DNA of 64,000 nucleotides from Gammaproteobacteria bacterium (GTDB taxonomy: Bacteria > Pseudomonadota > Gammaproteobacteria > Eutrophobiales > Eutrophobiaceae), in assembly GCA_022826885.1 (NCBI GenBank), contig JAJDUB010000002.1, positions 95,902-159,901 on the forward strand, in the 5' to 3' direction. The translations under genes were made by a program, and so were the position numbers. Shown in pieces: positions 53,692-63,508 of the stretch. Below the pieces are notes generated by a model. The model worked only from the letters and a program-made list of their open reading frames with translations, had not been told where the DNA came from and did not search any database. Numbering within the stretch: the first letter of the stretch is position 1; the number at the start of each line of letters is the position of its first letter.

Positions 53692-55206
53692 TCATATACT
53701 CCTCCAGTCACAGGACTGTTCGAAGCCGTACGCCGCCCGGTAGATGGCCGGTTCGTCACAGTGTCCGCCTACCAGCATCATGCCGACGGGCAGCCCGTTC
53801 CTCATGCCGCAGGGCAGCGACATGGCAGGATGACCCGAAATGTCGAACTGGCAGGTGTTCAGCACAGTGTTGAATGCCAGGTAGATGATGTCTTGCATGG
53901 CGGGGTCGGAGGCGGAAGCCGGGTTCTTTTGCGCCTGCATCAGGGTGGTCGGCAACAATAACAGGTCGTATTCTTCCAGCACGTCATCGTAGGCCTTGAT
54001 CAGTCTCGGCAGGTGGTTTTTTGCTTTCGCATAATAACTGCCCCGGAACTTCTCCAGGTATTTGCCCAGCATCAGGACCAGGTGCAGGTTTACCGGGAAC
54101 CTGTCGAATTTGTCCTGCCAGCCGGACATGAACGATTCCAGCGCAGGTGAATTAATGGCGTTTGTATTCAAGGCAAGACCGTTATGGCGCATGGTCTGCC
54201 AGAGGCCGTCACTGATAATGCTGCTCCAGAGCGGGACACCATCGAGGTGCATGGGGATGGATACTTCCTCCACTTCAATGCCGATGCCGGCAAATTTACC
54301 TGCAGCATCAAGTACGCAGTTATCAACGTCCGGTTCAGACAGGGGGTGGCCGAAGCCTTCCCTGACTACGGCGATTTTCATTCCGCTGATGTCCTCATTG
54401 AGTGCCCGGGTATATTTATATTGCCGTAACTGGCGTTGCCGGCTGTCCAGTCCGTCATAGCCTGCCAGTACTTCCAGCATGAGGGCATTATCACGCACGT
54501 TTGACGTCATCGGGCCGACGTGGTCCAGCATGGCTTCCATACCCATGATGCCGGTATAGGGGAGCAGGCCATGGGTTGCCTTCATACCGTAAACTCCGCA
54601 GAAACTTGACGGTATTCTCACCGAGCCGGCCTGGTCGCAGCCCAGGGCCATATCCACGTCGCCGTTGGCAACCAGGGCGGCGCTGCCGGATGACGAACCG
54701 CCGGCAGAGTAATCGTGATGATGCGGGTTTCTGACAAGACCGGTATTGGCTGTGGCGCTGGCGCCGGAGACACAGAGAAATTCGCAGACTGCCTTCCCGG
54801 TGATCTCTGCGCCTGCGTCCAGCAGCCGCGTGACGACGGTCGCATCGAAATCCGGTATGAAACCTTCAAGGATCGACGCGCCGTTCGTCATGGGAACATT
54901 CGCGACGAAAATGTTGTCCTTTATTGCGACTGTCCTGCCCTTGAGGGAGCCCGAATCCCTGCCTTTCAGGTCGGTCCTGACGTACCAGGCGCCCAGGGCA
55001 TTTTCCTCCGGGGTGGGAGGACGGTAACTCCTGTCGGGATAGCGGATTTCAGGCAGGTTATCTTCCAGTTGATCCATGAATTGATAGGCGCCGCCGAACA
55101 AGACCATTTGTTCCAGCATGTTGTCCGTATGCGAGTCGTCCATGCTCAATCCCATGGAAGCGGCAAGGGTTTTCAACTCATCTCTGTCAGGCAGTTTGAA
55201 AGTCAT
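53692..55206 (-). CDS. Amidase (amidase signature family)
   Basis: GRTVAIKDNIFVANVPMTNG...DYSAGGSSSGSAALVANGDVDMALGCDQAGSVRIPSSFCGVYGMKATHG. Confidence 0.9.
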   Translation of the reverse strand: MTFKLPDRDELKTLAASMGLSMDDSHTDNMLEQMVLFGGAYQFMDQLEDNLPEIRYPDRSYRPPTPEENALGAWYVRTDLKGRDSGSLKGRTVAIKDNIFVANVPMTNGASILEGFIPDFDATVVTRLLDAGAEITGKAVCEFLCVSGASATANTGLVRNPHHHDYSAGGSSSGSAALVANGDVDMALGCDQAGSVRIPSSFCGVYGMKATHGLLPYTGIMGMEAMLDHVGPMTSNVRDNALMLEVLAGYDGLDSRQRQLRQYKYTRALNEDISGMKIAVVREGFGHPLSEPDVDNCVLDAAGKFAGIGIEVEEVSIPMHLDGVPLWSSIISDGLWQTMRHNGLALNTNAINSPALESFMSGWQDKFDRFPVNLHLVLMLGKYLEKFRGSYYAKAKNHLPRLIKAYDDVLEEYDLLLLPTTLMQAQKNPASASDPAMQDIIYLAFNTVLNTCQFDISGHPAMSLPCGMRNGLPVGMMLVGGHCDEPAIYRAAYGFEQSCDWRSI

Positions 55207-55281
55207 CGGTTTGTCGGTTAAATTTCTGCACCGGGCTAATGTGATGTATGCTTACTATAACAAACATGTAGTTTGCGGGGA

Positions 55282-55833
55282 ATGAACAAAGTAACGACTC
55301 TCAAACGCAGTCAGCAGCAGAACGCCCATATCGGTTGCCAGGTAAACCGAGAGCCGGTGCAGGTCTCGGTGGCGCCGGGCAAGACGCTGCTTGAGATGCT
55401 GCGGGAAGACCTGCAACTGACCGGCACCAAGCACGGTTGCGAACTGGGCGAGTGCGGCGCCTGCGCGGTCCTGGTCGACGGCGAGCCCATACTGTCCTGC
55501 CTGTACCTGGCGCTGGAAGCGGAAGGCTGTTCCATCGACACCGTAGAGGGCATGGCCCTGGACGGGCGACTGCATCCGCTGCAGGAGGCATTCGCCGACC
55601 TTGGGGGCGCCCAGTGCGGTTATTGCACTCCGGCTATTTTACTGACCTGCAAGGCCTTGCTCGATAAGCAGCCCGACCCGGACCGGGATCAGATCCGGGA
55701 AGCCCTGTCCGGCAACCTGTGCCGCTGCACGGGCTACCAGCAGATCTTCGAGTCCGTGGAAGAAGCCATACTGCGTCTTGACCATTCGGAACAGGGGACG
55801 GATTTGAAATCCGTCCCCGGTAGCGGCGGATGA
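55282..55833 (+). CDS. hcrC: 4-hydroxybenzoyl-CoA reductase gamma-type subunit, (2Fe-2S)-binding
   Basis: GTKHGCELGECGACAVLVDGEPILSC and GGAQCGYCTPAILL...NLCRCTGYQQI; ATGA overlap with the large subunit. Confidence 0.85.
   Translation: MNKVTTLKRSQQQNAHIGCQVNREPVQVSVAPGKTLLEMLREDLQLTGTKHGCELGECGACAVLVDGEPILSCLYLALEAEGCSIDTVEGMALDGRLHPLQEAFADLGGAQCGYCTPAILLTCKALLDKQPDPDRDQIREALSGNLCRCTGYQQIFESVEEAILRLDHSEQGTDLKSVPGSGG
55794..55818. repeat. 25-bp palindrome GGGGACGGATTT-g-AAATCCGTCCCC in the hcrC 3' end
   Basis: Perfect 12-bp arms with 1-nt centre; encodes GTDLKSVP in frame; related to 10701-10724. Confidence 0.85.
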
Positions 55834-58313
55834 GTAAGGAAAACTCATACTCCGTAATCGGTAAACCGCGCCGGCGCGTGGATGGCGCCGACAAGGTGAC
55901 AGGGCAGACCTGTTTTGCCGACGACATCATGCTGCCGCGTATGCTGCATTGCAAGTTGCTGCGTTCCCATGTGCCCCATGCCCTTATCCGGTCGATCGAT
56001 ACCCGCAAAGCGGAACGCCATCCCGGCGTGAAACTGGTATTGACCGGCAGGGATTTTCCCAATGAATACGGTATCCTGCCGGTAAGCCAGGATGAACAGC
56101 CCCTGTGCCGGGAAAAAGTGCGTTTCGTCGGTGACCCCGTTGCCGCGGTCATTGCCCGGGACGAGTTCGTCGCGGAAGAGGCGCTGGAACTGATCAGGGT
56201 CGAGTACGAACCGCTGGATACCATCTCCGACCCGGTTGAGGCGCTGAAACAGGAGCCCGCGCGCCTGCACGACTACAGCGAAGAGGGGAACATCCATAAA
56301 CGCCTCAGCTACGAGTTCGGTGACGTGGAGGAGAGCCTGGCGAACAGCGCCCACGTGTTTGAGGATATCTTTTTCTTCGAAGGCAATACCCACCTGCCCC
56401 TGGAGCAGCATGCCGCAGTCGGCGTGCCGGAGGCTGAAGGCCGGGTAACCCTCTGGTCCAGCACCCAGTGCCCCCACTACGTGCACCGGGCTGTGGCCAA
56501 GGCCCTGGACCTGCCCATGGCCCATGTCCGCGTCATCGCCACGCCCAATGGCGGTGGTTTCGGCGGCAAGACCGACCCGTTCAACCACGAAATCGTCGTA
56601 GCCAGAGCCGCGCTGATGCTGGGCCGTCCCATCAAGATCTGCCTGAACCGCGAAGAGGTTTTTTATTGCCATCGCGGCCGCCACCCGGTGCTGATGAAAT
56701 TTCGCACCGGTGTGGACGTAAACGGCGCGCTGACCGCCATGCACCTGCAGACCCTGCTGGACGGCGGCGCCTACGGTTCCTACGGTGTCGCCAGCGCGTT
56801 CTATACGGCGGTGCTGCAGCCGGTCACCTACCACCTGCCACGCTATGCCTTCGATGCCTGCCGGGTGTTTACCAACAAGCCCCCCTGCGGGCCGAAGCGC
56901 GGCCACGGCACTGTCCAGCCCCGCTTCGGCCAGGAAGTGCAACTCGACAAGATCGCGGACAGGTTGAAAATTGACCCTGCCGAACTGCGTCTCAACATGG
57001 TCGAGAAGCCGGGGGCGCTGACGGCCAATTACCTGAAGATAGGCAGTATCGGCCTGGCCGAGTGCATCAACAGGGTGACCGAACGTTCCGGCTGGAAGGA
57101 CAAATACCGGAAACTGCCGTCGGGCAGGGGCGTGGGCCTGGCCTGTTCCAGTTACCTGACCGGCGCCGGCAACTCCATCTACTGGAACGCCATGCCCCAC
57201 TCCGGCGTACAACTGAAACTGGACCGCAGCGGCAGGGTTACCGTATTCTGCGGGGCCACGGAGATCGGCCAGGGTTCCGACGACGTGCTGGTGGCCACCG
57301 TCGCGGAGATCCTGGGCATAGATCCCCTGGATATCCGCTGTGTCACCGGCGACACCGACCTGACGCCGGTGGACCTGGGATCCTATTCATCCCGCGTTAC
57401 CCTGATGATGGGCAACGCCGCCATCCAGGCGGCAGAGCGGGCGCGGGATTTGATTGCGCAGGCGGCGGCGCAGAAATTCGGTGCGGACGCCGAAGTCATC
57501 GAATTTGCCGGGGGGCGGGTATTCAACACCGGCCGGCCCGAACAGGAGATGCCGTTTCAGGAGGCGGTTGTCTGCGCTGAGGAAATTTACGGCTCCCTGG
57601 GTACGACGGGTTCATACACGCCGGCGCCCCCGCCGGGCAAGTACAAGGGCGGAGGGGTAGGGCCGTCGCCGGCTTATTCCTATACTGCGGCGGTGGTGGA
57701 AGTGGAAATCGACACGGCGAGCGGCTGGATCACCGTCCCCAGGGTCTATATCGCCCATGACCTGGGTCGGACCATGAACCCGGTGCTCGCCCGCGGCCAG
57801 GTGGAAGGCAGCGTTTACATGGGACTGGGCGAGGCGCTGATGGAGGAGTCCGCGTTCCGCAGGTTGCCGGCGCGCCTGTCAGGCGCGCTGGTCCATCGCG
57901 AGCCTTCCATGCTGGAATACAAGAGTCCCACCTCCACGGACATGCCGGAAGTGATTACGGATCTCATTGAATACCCGGATGACAACGGCCCGTTCGGCGC
58001 CAAGGAAGCGGGGCAGGGGCCGCTGTTACCGGTTATTCCGGCGCTTGCCAACGCGGTTTACGACGCGGTGGGGGTGCGCATCGACGAGGTGCCCATCACC
58101 GCGGAGAAGATATTGCAGGCCCTGGACAGCAAGGCCCGGGGTGGGAGCGGCCGGGTGGGACCTGCAAAATTCCCGGAGCTGGAATGGCCGGAACCGTACC
58201 GGGTGCCGCCGCCCTGGGAGGGCGGAGACGGTAACGCCGTTAATAAACCGCAACGCAAACGGGCCGCCAAGATGCACGATATGGACAGGTTCAGGAAGGT
58301 CACCGCATCATGA
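55830..58313 (+). CDS. hcrA: 4-hydroxybenzoyl-CoA reductase alpha-type subunit (molybdopterin-binding)
   Basis: KPRRRVDGADKVTGQTCFADDI...PNGGGFGGKTDPFNHE...NKPPCGPKRGHGTVQPRFGQEVQLDKIADRL...GAKEAGQGPLLPVIPALANAVYDAVG. Confidence 0.86.
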   Translation: MSKENSYSVIGKPRRRVDGADKVTGQTCFADDIMLPRMLHCKLLRSHVPHALIRSIDTRKAERHPGVKLVLTGRDFPNEYGILPVSQDEQPLCREKVRFVGDPVAAVIARDEFVAEEALELIRVEYEPLDTISDPVEALKQEPARLHDYSEEGNIHKRLSYEFGDVEESLANSAHVFEDIFFFEGNTHLPLEQHAAVGVPEAEGRVTLWSSTQCPHYVHRAVAKALDLPMAHVRVIATPNGGGFGGKTDPFNHEIVVARAALMLGRPIKICLNREEVFYCHRGRHPVLMKFRTGVDVNGALTAMHLQTLLDGGAYGSYGVASAFYTAVLQPVTYHLPRYAFDACRVFTNKPPCGPKRGHGTVQPRFGQEVQLDKIADRLKIDPAELRLNMVEKPGALTANYLKIGSIGLAECINRVTERSGWKDKYRKLPSGRGVGLACSSYLTGAGNSIYWNAMPHSGVQLKLDRSGRVTVFCGATEIGQGSDDVLVATVAEILGIDPLDIRCVTGDTDLTPVDLGSYSSRVTLMMGNAAIQAAERARDLIAQAAAQKFGADAEVIEFAGGRVFNTGRPEQEMPFQEAVVCAEEIYGSLGTTGSYTPAPPPGKYKGGGVGPSPAYSYTAAVVEVEIDTASGWITVPRVYIAHDLGRTMNPVLARGQVEGSVYMGLGEALMEESAFRRLPARLSGALVHREPSMLEYKSPTSTDMPEVITDLIEYPDDNGPFGAKEAGQGPLLPVIPALANAVYDAVGVRIDEVPITAEKILQALDSKARGGSGRVGPAKFPELEWPEPYRVPPPWEGGDGNAVNKPQRKRAAKMHDMDRFRKVTAS

Positions 58314-59329
58314 TGCGCCTGCCCCGGTTTCACTACTACCGGCCGCGGGACATCCGTGAAGCGGCCCTGGTCCTGGCCGGTGAGGAGAATGCCATGGTCA
58401 TTGCCGGCGGCACCGACCTGCTGCCCAACATGAAGCGCCGCCAGCAGACGCCGCGTACCCTGGTGGCCCTGCGCCACCTGGATGAACTGAAGCGCGTAAC
58501 AAACGGCAGCGGCCTGGTTATCGGCGCCGGGGTCACCCTGACGGACCTGGTTCAGGACCGGGGAATCAAATCGGCATACCGGGGGTTGTGGCAGGCCGCG
58601 GCCCAGGTGGCGACACCGCACCTGCGCAACATGGGTACCCTGGGCGGCAACATCTGCCTGGATACCCGCTGCAATTATTACGACCAGAACCATGAATGGC
58701 GCAAGGCCATCGATTTCTGCATGAAAAAGGACGGCGCGATCTGCTGGGTGTCCACCGGCAGCAAGACATGCCTGGCAACCTCGTCTACCGATACCGCGCC
58801 GGCGCTGGTTTCCCTGGGCGCAGAAGTGGAACTCGAAACAGCGCACGGGCAGCGCACGATCCCCCTGCACGAGTTGTACAGGGACGACGGCATTCATTAC
58901 CTGACGCGCAGCAACGAAGAGATCCTCACCCGCATCATCCTGCCGGACGGCGCCGGGACGCGTAGTGTCTACTGGAAACTGCGGCGGCGCGGTTCGTTCG
59001 ATTTTCCCGTGCTCTCGGTTGCCGCGGCGATCAGGTTCGGCGCCGGCGGCGCGGTCGATGAGGCCCGGATCGTACTGGGCGCGGTCGCATCACAGCCCGT
59101 CCTGTGCGACTCCGCCAGTGAATTTCTAAATGACAGGTCCCTGACGGACGAAGTGATTGAAGAAGCCGCGGCGCTGTGCGCCAGGGCGGCAAAGCCGGTC
59201 AAGAATACGGATTTCTCTCCCCACTGGCGCAAACGCGCCGTCGCCCGGCTTGCCGCGTACGCGCTGCAGGAACTGCGCGGCGACGATATGCGCGCAACCA
59301 GGGAGAAGATCGCGCGCCAGGCGTTGTGA
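58310..59329 (+). CDS. hcrB: 4-hydroxybenzoyl-CoA reductase beta-type subunit (FAD + extra [4Fe-4S] loop)
   Basis: FAD motif VIAGGTDLLPNMKRR; loop GNICLDTRCNYYDQNHEWRKAIDFCMKKDGAICWVSTGSKTC with Cys spacing 16/8/9. Confidence 0.9.
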   Translation: MMRLPRFHYYRPRDIREAALVLAGEENAMVIAGGTDLLPNMKRRQQTPRTLVALRHLDELKRVTNGSGLVIGAGVTLTDLVQDRGIKSAYRGLWQAAAQVATPHLRNMGTLGGNICLDTRCNYYDQNHEWRKAIDFCMKKDGAICWVSTGSKTCLATSSTDTAPALVSLGAEVELETAHGQRTIPLHELYRDDGIHYLTRSNEEILTRIILPDGAGTRSVYWKLRRRGSFDFPVLSVAAAIRFGAGGAVDEARIVLGAVASQPVLCDSASEFLNDRSLTDEVIEEAAALCARAAKPVKNTDFSPHWRKRAVARLAAYALQELRGDDMRATREKIARQAL

Positions 59330-59408
59330 CAAGTCCTGGATGGACTTGATCAGAGCTTCCCTGATATAATCGGCCCGATTTAATTGTATTTTCCAGGAGT
59401 ATGCAGTA

Positions 59409-61745
59409 ATGCCGTCCGTTAACAAAAGTCTGTGTCTTGTTGTATCCGTAATAGTTACCTTGTCAGCCGTCTCTTTCATAGCGAAAGCCCAGGATGGCGC
59501 TTCAGTGCTGGAAGAGATCATCGTCACCGCGCAGAAACGCGAACAATCCGTCCAGGACGTGGGACTGACCATCTCGGCCTTTTCCGACGAACAGTACCGG
59601 GAATTGACCCGGGGCACCCTTGACGGCCTGGCCGCGCAGGTGTCCAACCTGCAGGCTTACGCCAACAATACTTTCCTGGAGAGCGTGCACATCCGCGGCA
59701 TCGGCCTGAATGAATTCCAGGGGCAGTTCGATTCCCCGGTCGCGACCCACTTCGATGAAGTCTATATCGCCAAACCCTGGATGAAGGCGCGCCGCAATTA
59801 TGATATCGGCAGGGTGGAGGTGCTGAAAGGGCCGCAAGGCACCCTGTTCGGCAGGAACACCACCGGCGGGTCGGTGAACTACTATACCAAGGCCCCGGTT
59901 GACGCGTTCGAGGCTGAACTGGAAGCGGCTATTGACGAACACGAACGTTACCGGGTGACAGGCATGATCAACAGCCCGCTATCCGACCAGTTGAGCGGGC
60001 GCCTGTCATTCAATACCGAACTCGGCAACGGCGGCCCACAGAAGAACCTGTTTTCCGGCGATGAACACGGCAGGCCGGAGATAATCGATATACGCGGCCA
60101 GTTGCTCTGGACGGGCGAGAAACTCACCGTGCGCGGACTGGTCCACGGCGGCATTAACAAAAGCGATTCGACAGCCTGGAAAGGTCCAGGCATTTTTAAC
60201 CTGGGCGCGCCCGGGTTGTGCCCGCAACTGTTTACCGGTGAAGTATCGAAAAACCCGTCGTCTTGCGCCAAGACCGCCGGCTTCGCCATACTGAACGGTT
60301 TCCCGCAGGGCGAGTTCGAGCCTGAGGCCATTCATACCATCAACCAGAACAAGCCGCCGACCGGGGACGATACCTTCTACGGCGGCTACCTGCGCTGGGA
60401 TTATGAAATAGGCAATGCGACGCTGACCTCCATCACCGCCTACGAGTATTATGAGCGGATCCATACGGACGACAGCCAGGCCGATATGTTCAACTCCACC
60501 AGCACCCACTATTACAACGAGATGAACCAGGTCAGCCAGGAACTCAGGCTGTCCGGTTTCCTGAGCGAACGCTGGCGCTATATCCTGGGGTTTTTCTATG
60601 AAAATGACGGCCTGGACCAGGTTGACGGTTCCGACCTGAGCCAGCAGCAACTGCCTGGGGTCGTCATACCGCCTGTAGACCAGTTCTTCTCCCAGTTCGC
60701 GCTGGATACGGAATCCATCGCCGTGTTTGCGCACAATGAATTTGATTTTACCGACAGCCTTACCCTCAACCTGGGGCTGCGTTACACGGACGATACCATT
60801 GAAGTCAGTGACGCGATAATGGGCGTCGGCCTGCTGCCGCAGTTCGGCAAGGAAAAATTCGTCACTCCCTGTGTGGTCACCACGTACCCTGGGGGCCCGA
60901 TAGGTTCCCCTGCCTGCCGGTTCCTCGGACCTGTCGCGCCGCCGTTCAACGACAGTCGTACCGACACGGATTTCTCCTGGCGCGTCGGCGTCGAATGGAA
61001 CGCAACGGATGACCTGCTGGTTTATACCAATATCGTGACAGGGTACCGCAGCGGCGGCTACAGCCTGCCGTTCGCGGGCGCGGCCACCACCTTTGAACCG
61101 GAGGAACTGCTGACCCTGGAACTGGGCTTCAAGTACCAGTTGCTGGACGACACCATGCGCATCAACGCGTCGGCTTTCCGCTATGTGTACGACGACGTTC
61201 AGGTGAACGTGGATGACCCGGTCTCACCCCTGGTGCCGATTACCCGCAACATCGGCGAGCAGTTGAATACGGGCTTCGAGGCCGAGATCACCTGGCAGCC
61301 GGTGCCCGCCCTGTACCTGAGGCAGAGCGTCGGTTACCTGGATTCCGAATTCAACGACACGGACCGCGTGGTTACCACCTACACCGGCGCCATCCCCCTG
61401 GAAGGCAAGCGCCCGGTGAACTCGCCCGAATGGACCTACAACGGCGCGGCCCGCTGGCAGCAGCAGGTGACTGACGGACTGGACCTGATCATCGGCGTGG
61501 ATTACCGCTGGATCGACGACCGCTTCCTGGAGGCGACCAACCAGGTATTCGATAAATCGGATAATTACTGGGTGGCCAACATGCGGGTTGCCCTGGCGTC
61601 CGATAAATGGGAAGTTGCGGTGTACGGAACCAACCTGTTCGACGAAGACTACCTGACCTATATCAATAATATCGGGTTCTTCAAGCTGGATATCTTCGGC
61701 GAGAGGCAGACCTTCGGCGCGTCGGTGCGTTACCGGTTCCAGTGA
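59409..61745 (+). CDS. TonB-dependent receptor
   Basis: LEEIIVTAQKREQSVQDVGLTISAFSDEQ...IGRVEVLKGPQGTLFGRNTTGGSVNYYTKAP...; C-terminal SVRYRFQ. Confidence 0.93.
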   Translation: MPSVNKSLCLVVSVIVTLSAVSFIAKAQDGASVLEEIIVTAQKREQSVQDVGLTISAFSDEQYRELTRGTLDGLAAQVSNLQAYANNTFLESVHIRGIGLNEFQGQFDSPVATHFDEVYIAKPWMKARRNYDIGRVEVLKGPQGTLFGRNTTGGSVNYYTKAPVDAFEAELEAAIDEHERYRVTGMINSPLSDQLSGRLSFNTELGNGGPQKNLFSGDEHGRPEIIDIRGQLLWTGEKLTVRGLVHGGINKSDSTAWKGPGIFNLGAPGLCPQLFTGEVSKNPSSCAKTAGFAILNGFPQGEFEPEAIHTINQNKPPTGDDTFYGGYLRWDYEIGNATLTSITAYEYYERIHTDDSQADMFNSTSTHYYNEMNQVSQELRLSGFLSERWRYILGFFYENDGLDQVDGSDLSQQQLPGVVIPPVDQFFSQFALDTESIAVFAHNEFDFTDSLTLNLGLRYTDDTIEVSDAIMGVGLLPQFGKEKFVTPCVVTTYPGGPIGSPACRFLGPVAPPFNDSRTDTDFSWRVGVEWNATDDLLVYTNIVTGYRSGGYSLPFAGAATTFEPEELLTLELGFKYQLLDDTMRINASAFRYVYDDVQVNVDDPVSPLVPITRNIGEQLNTGFEAEITWQPVPALYLRQSVGYLDSEFNDTDRVVTTYTGAIPLEGKRPVNSPEWTYNGAARWQQQVTDGLDLIIGVDYRWIDDRFLEATNQVFDKSDNYWVANMRVALASDKWEVAVYGTNLFDEDYLTYINNIGFFKLDIFGERQTFGASVRYRFQ

Positions 61746-61770
61746 TGGTTGACCGGCGGAGGGAGCAACA

Positions 61771-62268
61771 ATGAATAGAAACATGCAATTCATCGGTGTT
61801 TTTCTTGCGGGCCTGGTTACCTGTACTGCATCGCTGTCAACAACAGTATTCGCCGCGGATGACGGGCACCCGGTCGTAACACGAAGTCTTCCGTTCTTTT
61901 ACTACAACGATCTGCCTGCAGCGGCGGACTGGTACCGGAACAAACTTGGTCTCAAGCCGCTGACTGAAGAAGACTGGGTGGTCATCTTCGAACTCAACGA
62001 ATCATCCTGTATCGGCCTGGTTAAAGCCGGCAGCGGCCTGTTGAAACCGACCGAGGACAAGGGCGCAATTTTCTCCATCGACACACCGGAACTGGAAGCC
62101 TGGTGGGACAGGCTGAAGGACATGGAAGGCATCAATATTAAAAACGGCATCAGGGCCGGTGCCGACGGGATGATCGAGTCATTCAGCGTGTACGATCCGG
62201 AAGGCTACATCGTCGAGTTCTTCCGCTGGAAAGAACACCGCCCGGAGGCACAACGCTACCTTAAATAG
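61771..62268 (+). CDS. Secreted VOC/glyoxalase-like protein
   Basis: Signal peptide then LPFFYYNDLPAAADWYRNKLGLKPL...FSVYDPEGYIVEFFRWKEH. Confidence 0.8.
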   Translation: MNRNMQFIGVFLAGLVTCTASLSTTVFAADDGHPVVTRSLPFFYYNDLPAAADWYRNKLGLKPLTEEDWVVIFELNESSCIGLVKAGSGLLKPTEDKGAIFSIDTPELEAWWDRLKDMEGINIKNGIRAGADGMIESFSVYDPEGYIVEFFRWKEHRPEAQRYLK

Positions 62269-62680
62269 CCGGCAAGAAAGTGTTACGGAACGAGCCTGGG
62301 GTAAGAATCGGAATGGAAAAGACCGGCGCAAGGGCAAGAAGATCATTGTCGCCGGTTACCAATGCATCAGCCTGGGACGCAAGCGCAAGAAAGGGGAGAT
62401 CAAAGGGATCGCGGCACTGCGGTATCGGAGGTGGCCCTGATACAACAACAGTCTCGCACCAAGGCAGATAATCTGCCAGAAGGTCTTCCTGTTCATCCTT
62501 GGTCAGGTTGAATTTCGGGTAGCCCAGAACCCGGATTAACTCGCTTATTGTTTCCCGGCTCGATAACGGTCGAATGTCGTCTGCCTGCCAGACTTCGCGG
62601 AACCAGGAGAGTCTCCCTGTATGGAACAGCAAGGCCGAAAGCAGCACATTTGTGTCGAGGACAACGCGCGGATGCTTCAT
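62261..62680 (-). CDS. PIN-domain toxin (COG1569-like)
   Basis: MKHPRVVLDTNVLLSALLFHTGRLSWFREVWQ...CRDPFDLPFLALASQADALVTGDNDLLAL. Confidence 0.88.
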   Translation of the reverse strand: MKHPRVVLDTNVLLSALLFHTGRLSWFREVWQADDIRPLSSRETISELIRVLGYPKFNLTKDEQEDLLADYLPWCETVVVSGPPPIPQCRDPFDLPFLALASQADALVTGDNDLLALAPVFSIPILTPGSFRNTFLPAI

Positions 62681-62901
62681 CAGGCGCGACGCGCCCAGGA
62701 TACTGCATCGGCAATGTCAGCCTCTGACACGCCCATCTCGGCCAGCTTCGCGCGCACGGCGCCTGCACGAGTGAAACGCACAGGCGTCAGCACGATACGG
62801 CCGTTCTCCTTGGTCACATCGAAATACTCCGCGTTTTCCAAGTCGGACATCACCGCTTTCGGCAAAGTCAACTGGTTTTTGGACGTCAATTTAGCTAACA
62901 T
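62680..62901 (-). CDS. AbrB/MazE-type antitoxin
   Basis: MLAKLTSKNQLTLPKAVMSDLENAEYFDVTKENGRIVLTPVRF; immediately upstream of the PIN toxin. Confidence 0.85.
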   Translation of the reverse strand: MLAKLTSKNQLTLPKAVMSDLENAEYFDVTKENGRIVLTPVRFTRAGAVRAKLAEMGVSEADIADAVSWARRA

Positions 62902-62979
62902 GGCGATCTCTGGTAAGGATGTAAGGAAAGTATATATCCCATTTTCATTATTTCAAGGAAAAGTTAGTTCATGTGACAG

Positions 62980-63011
62980 TCTGACCCTATACCCATCTGA
63001 CCCTATACCCA
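62980..63011. repeat. 16-bp tandem duplication tctgaccctataccca x2
   Basis: tctgaccctataccca at 62980-62995 and 62996-63011. Confidence 0.9.
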
Positions 63012-63094
63012 ATGAAATCAAACCTGCACCCTGATATAATATTGAAACAATTTGACCATCTGACGTCTGATTTTTTTACTAGCGCTACCCGGCC

Positions 63095-63508
63095 ATGACA
63101 GCAAAAACTGCCACAACTGAATTCAATATTCACGACCGGATATACAGGAATCTGTCAAGCGATACCATCAATGCAATCCGCCTGTTCGTGTCACACCTGT
63201 CAAAAGCGAAGCTGGATAATGTGTCCAAGGTAATACTCTATGGCAGCCGCGCGCGCGGCGACCACCGTCCGGACAGCGATATTGATATTGCGGTTATATT
63301 TCACCACACAAACCCGGATGAAGCTGTCCGCCACAAACTCCAAATGCGCCTTTCCGAGATACGATCAGAGGCCATGTTACAGGCCGACATACCCGTATCC
63401 GCCATTGCCTTATGGGAAACGCAGGTCCATCACCCGGAAGCTCAGAACAATCCTTACTTCTTCCACGACATTAATGCAGAAGGCATTGATGTTGGCAAGC
63501 TGCTATGA
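63095..63508 (+). CDS. MNT-type minimal nucleotidyltransferase
   Basis: VILYGSRARGDHRPDSDIDIAVIF (GSx10DxD). Confidence 0.88.
   Translation: MTAKTATTEFNIHDRIYRNLSSDTINAIRLFVSHLSKAKLDNVSKVILYGSRARGDHRPDSDIDIAVIFHHTNPDEAVRHKLQMRLSEIRSEAMLQADIPVSAIALWETQVHHPEAQNNPYFFHDINAEGIDVGKLL

Noticed and set aside
55845-57212. 455-aa minus-strand ORF opposite hcrA
   Set aside because: Antisense shadow ORF; composition typical of reverse-frame reading of a GC-rich gene.
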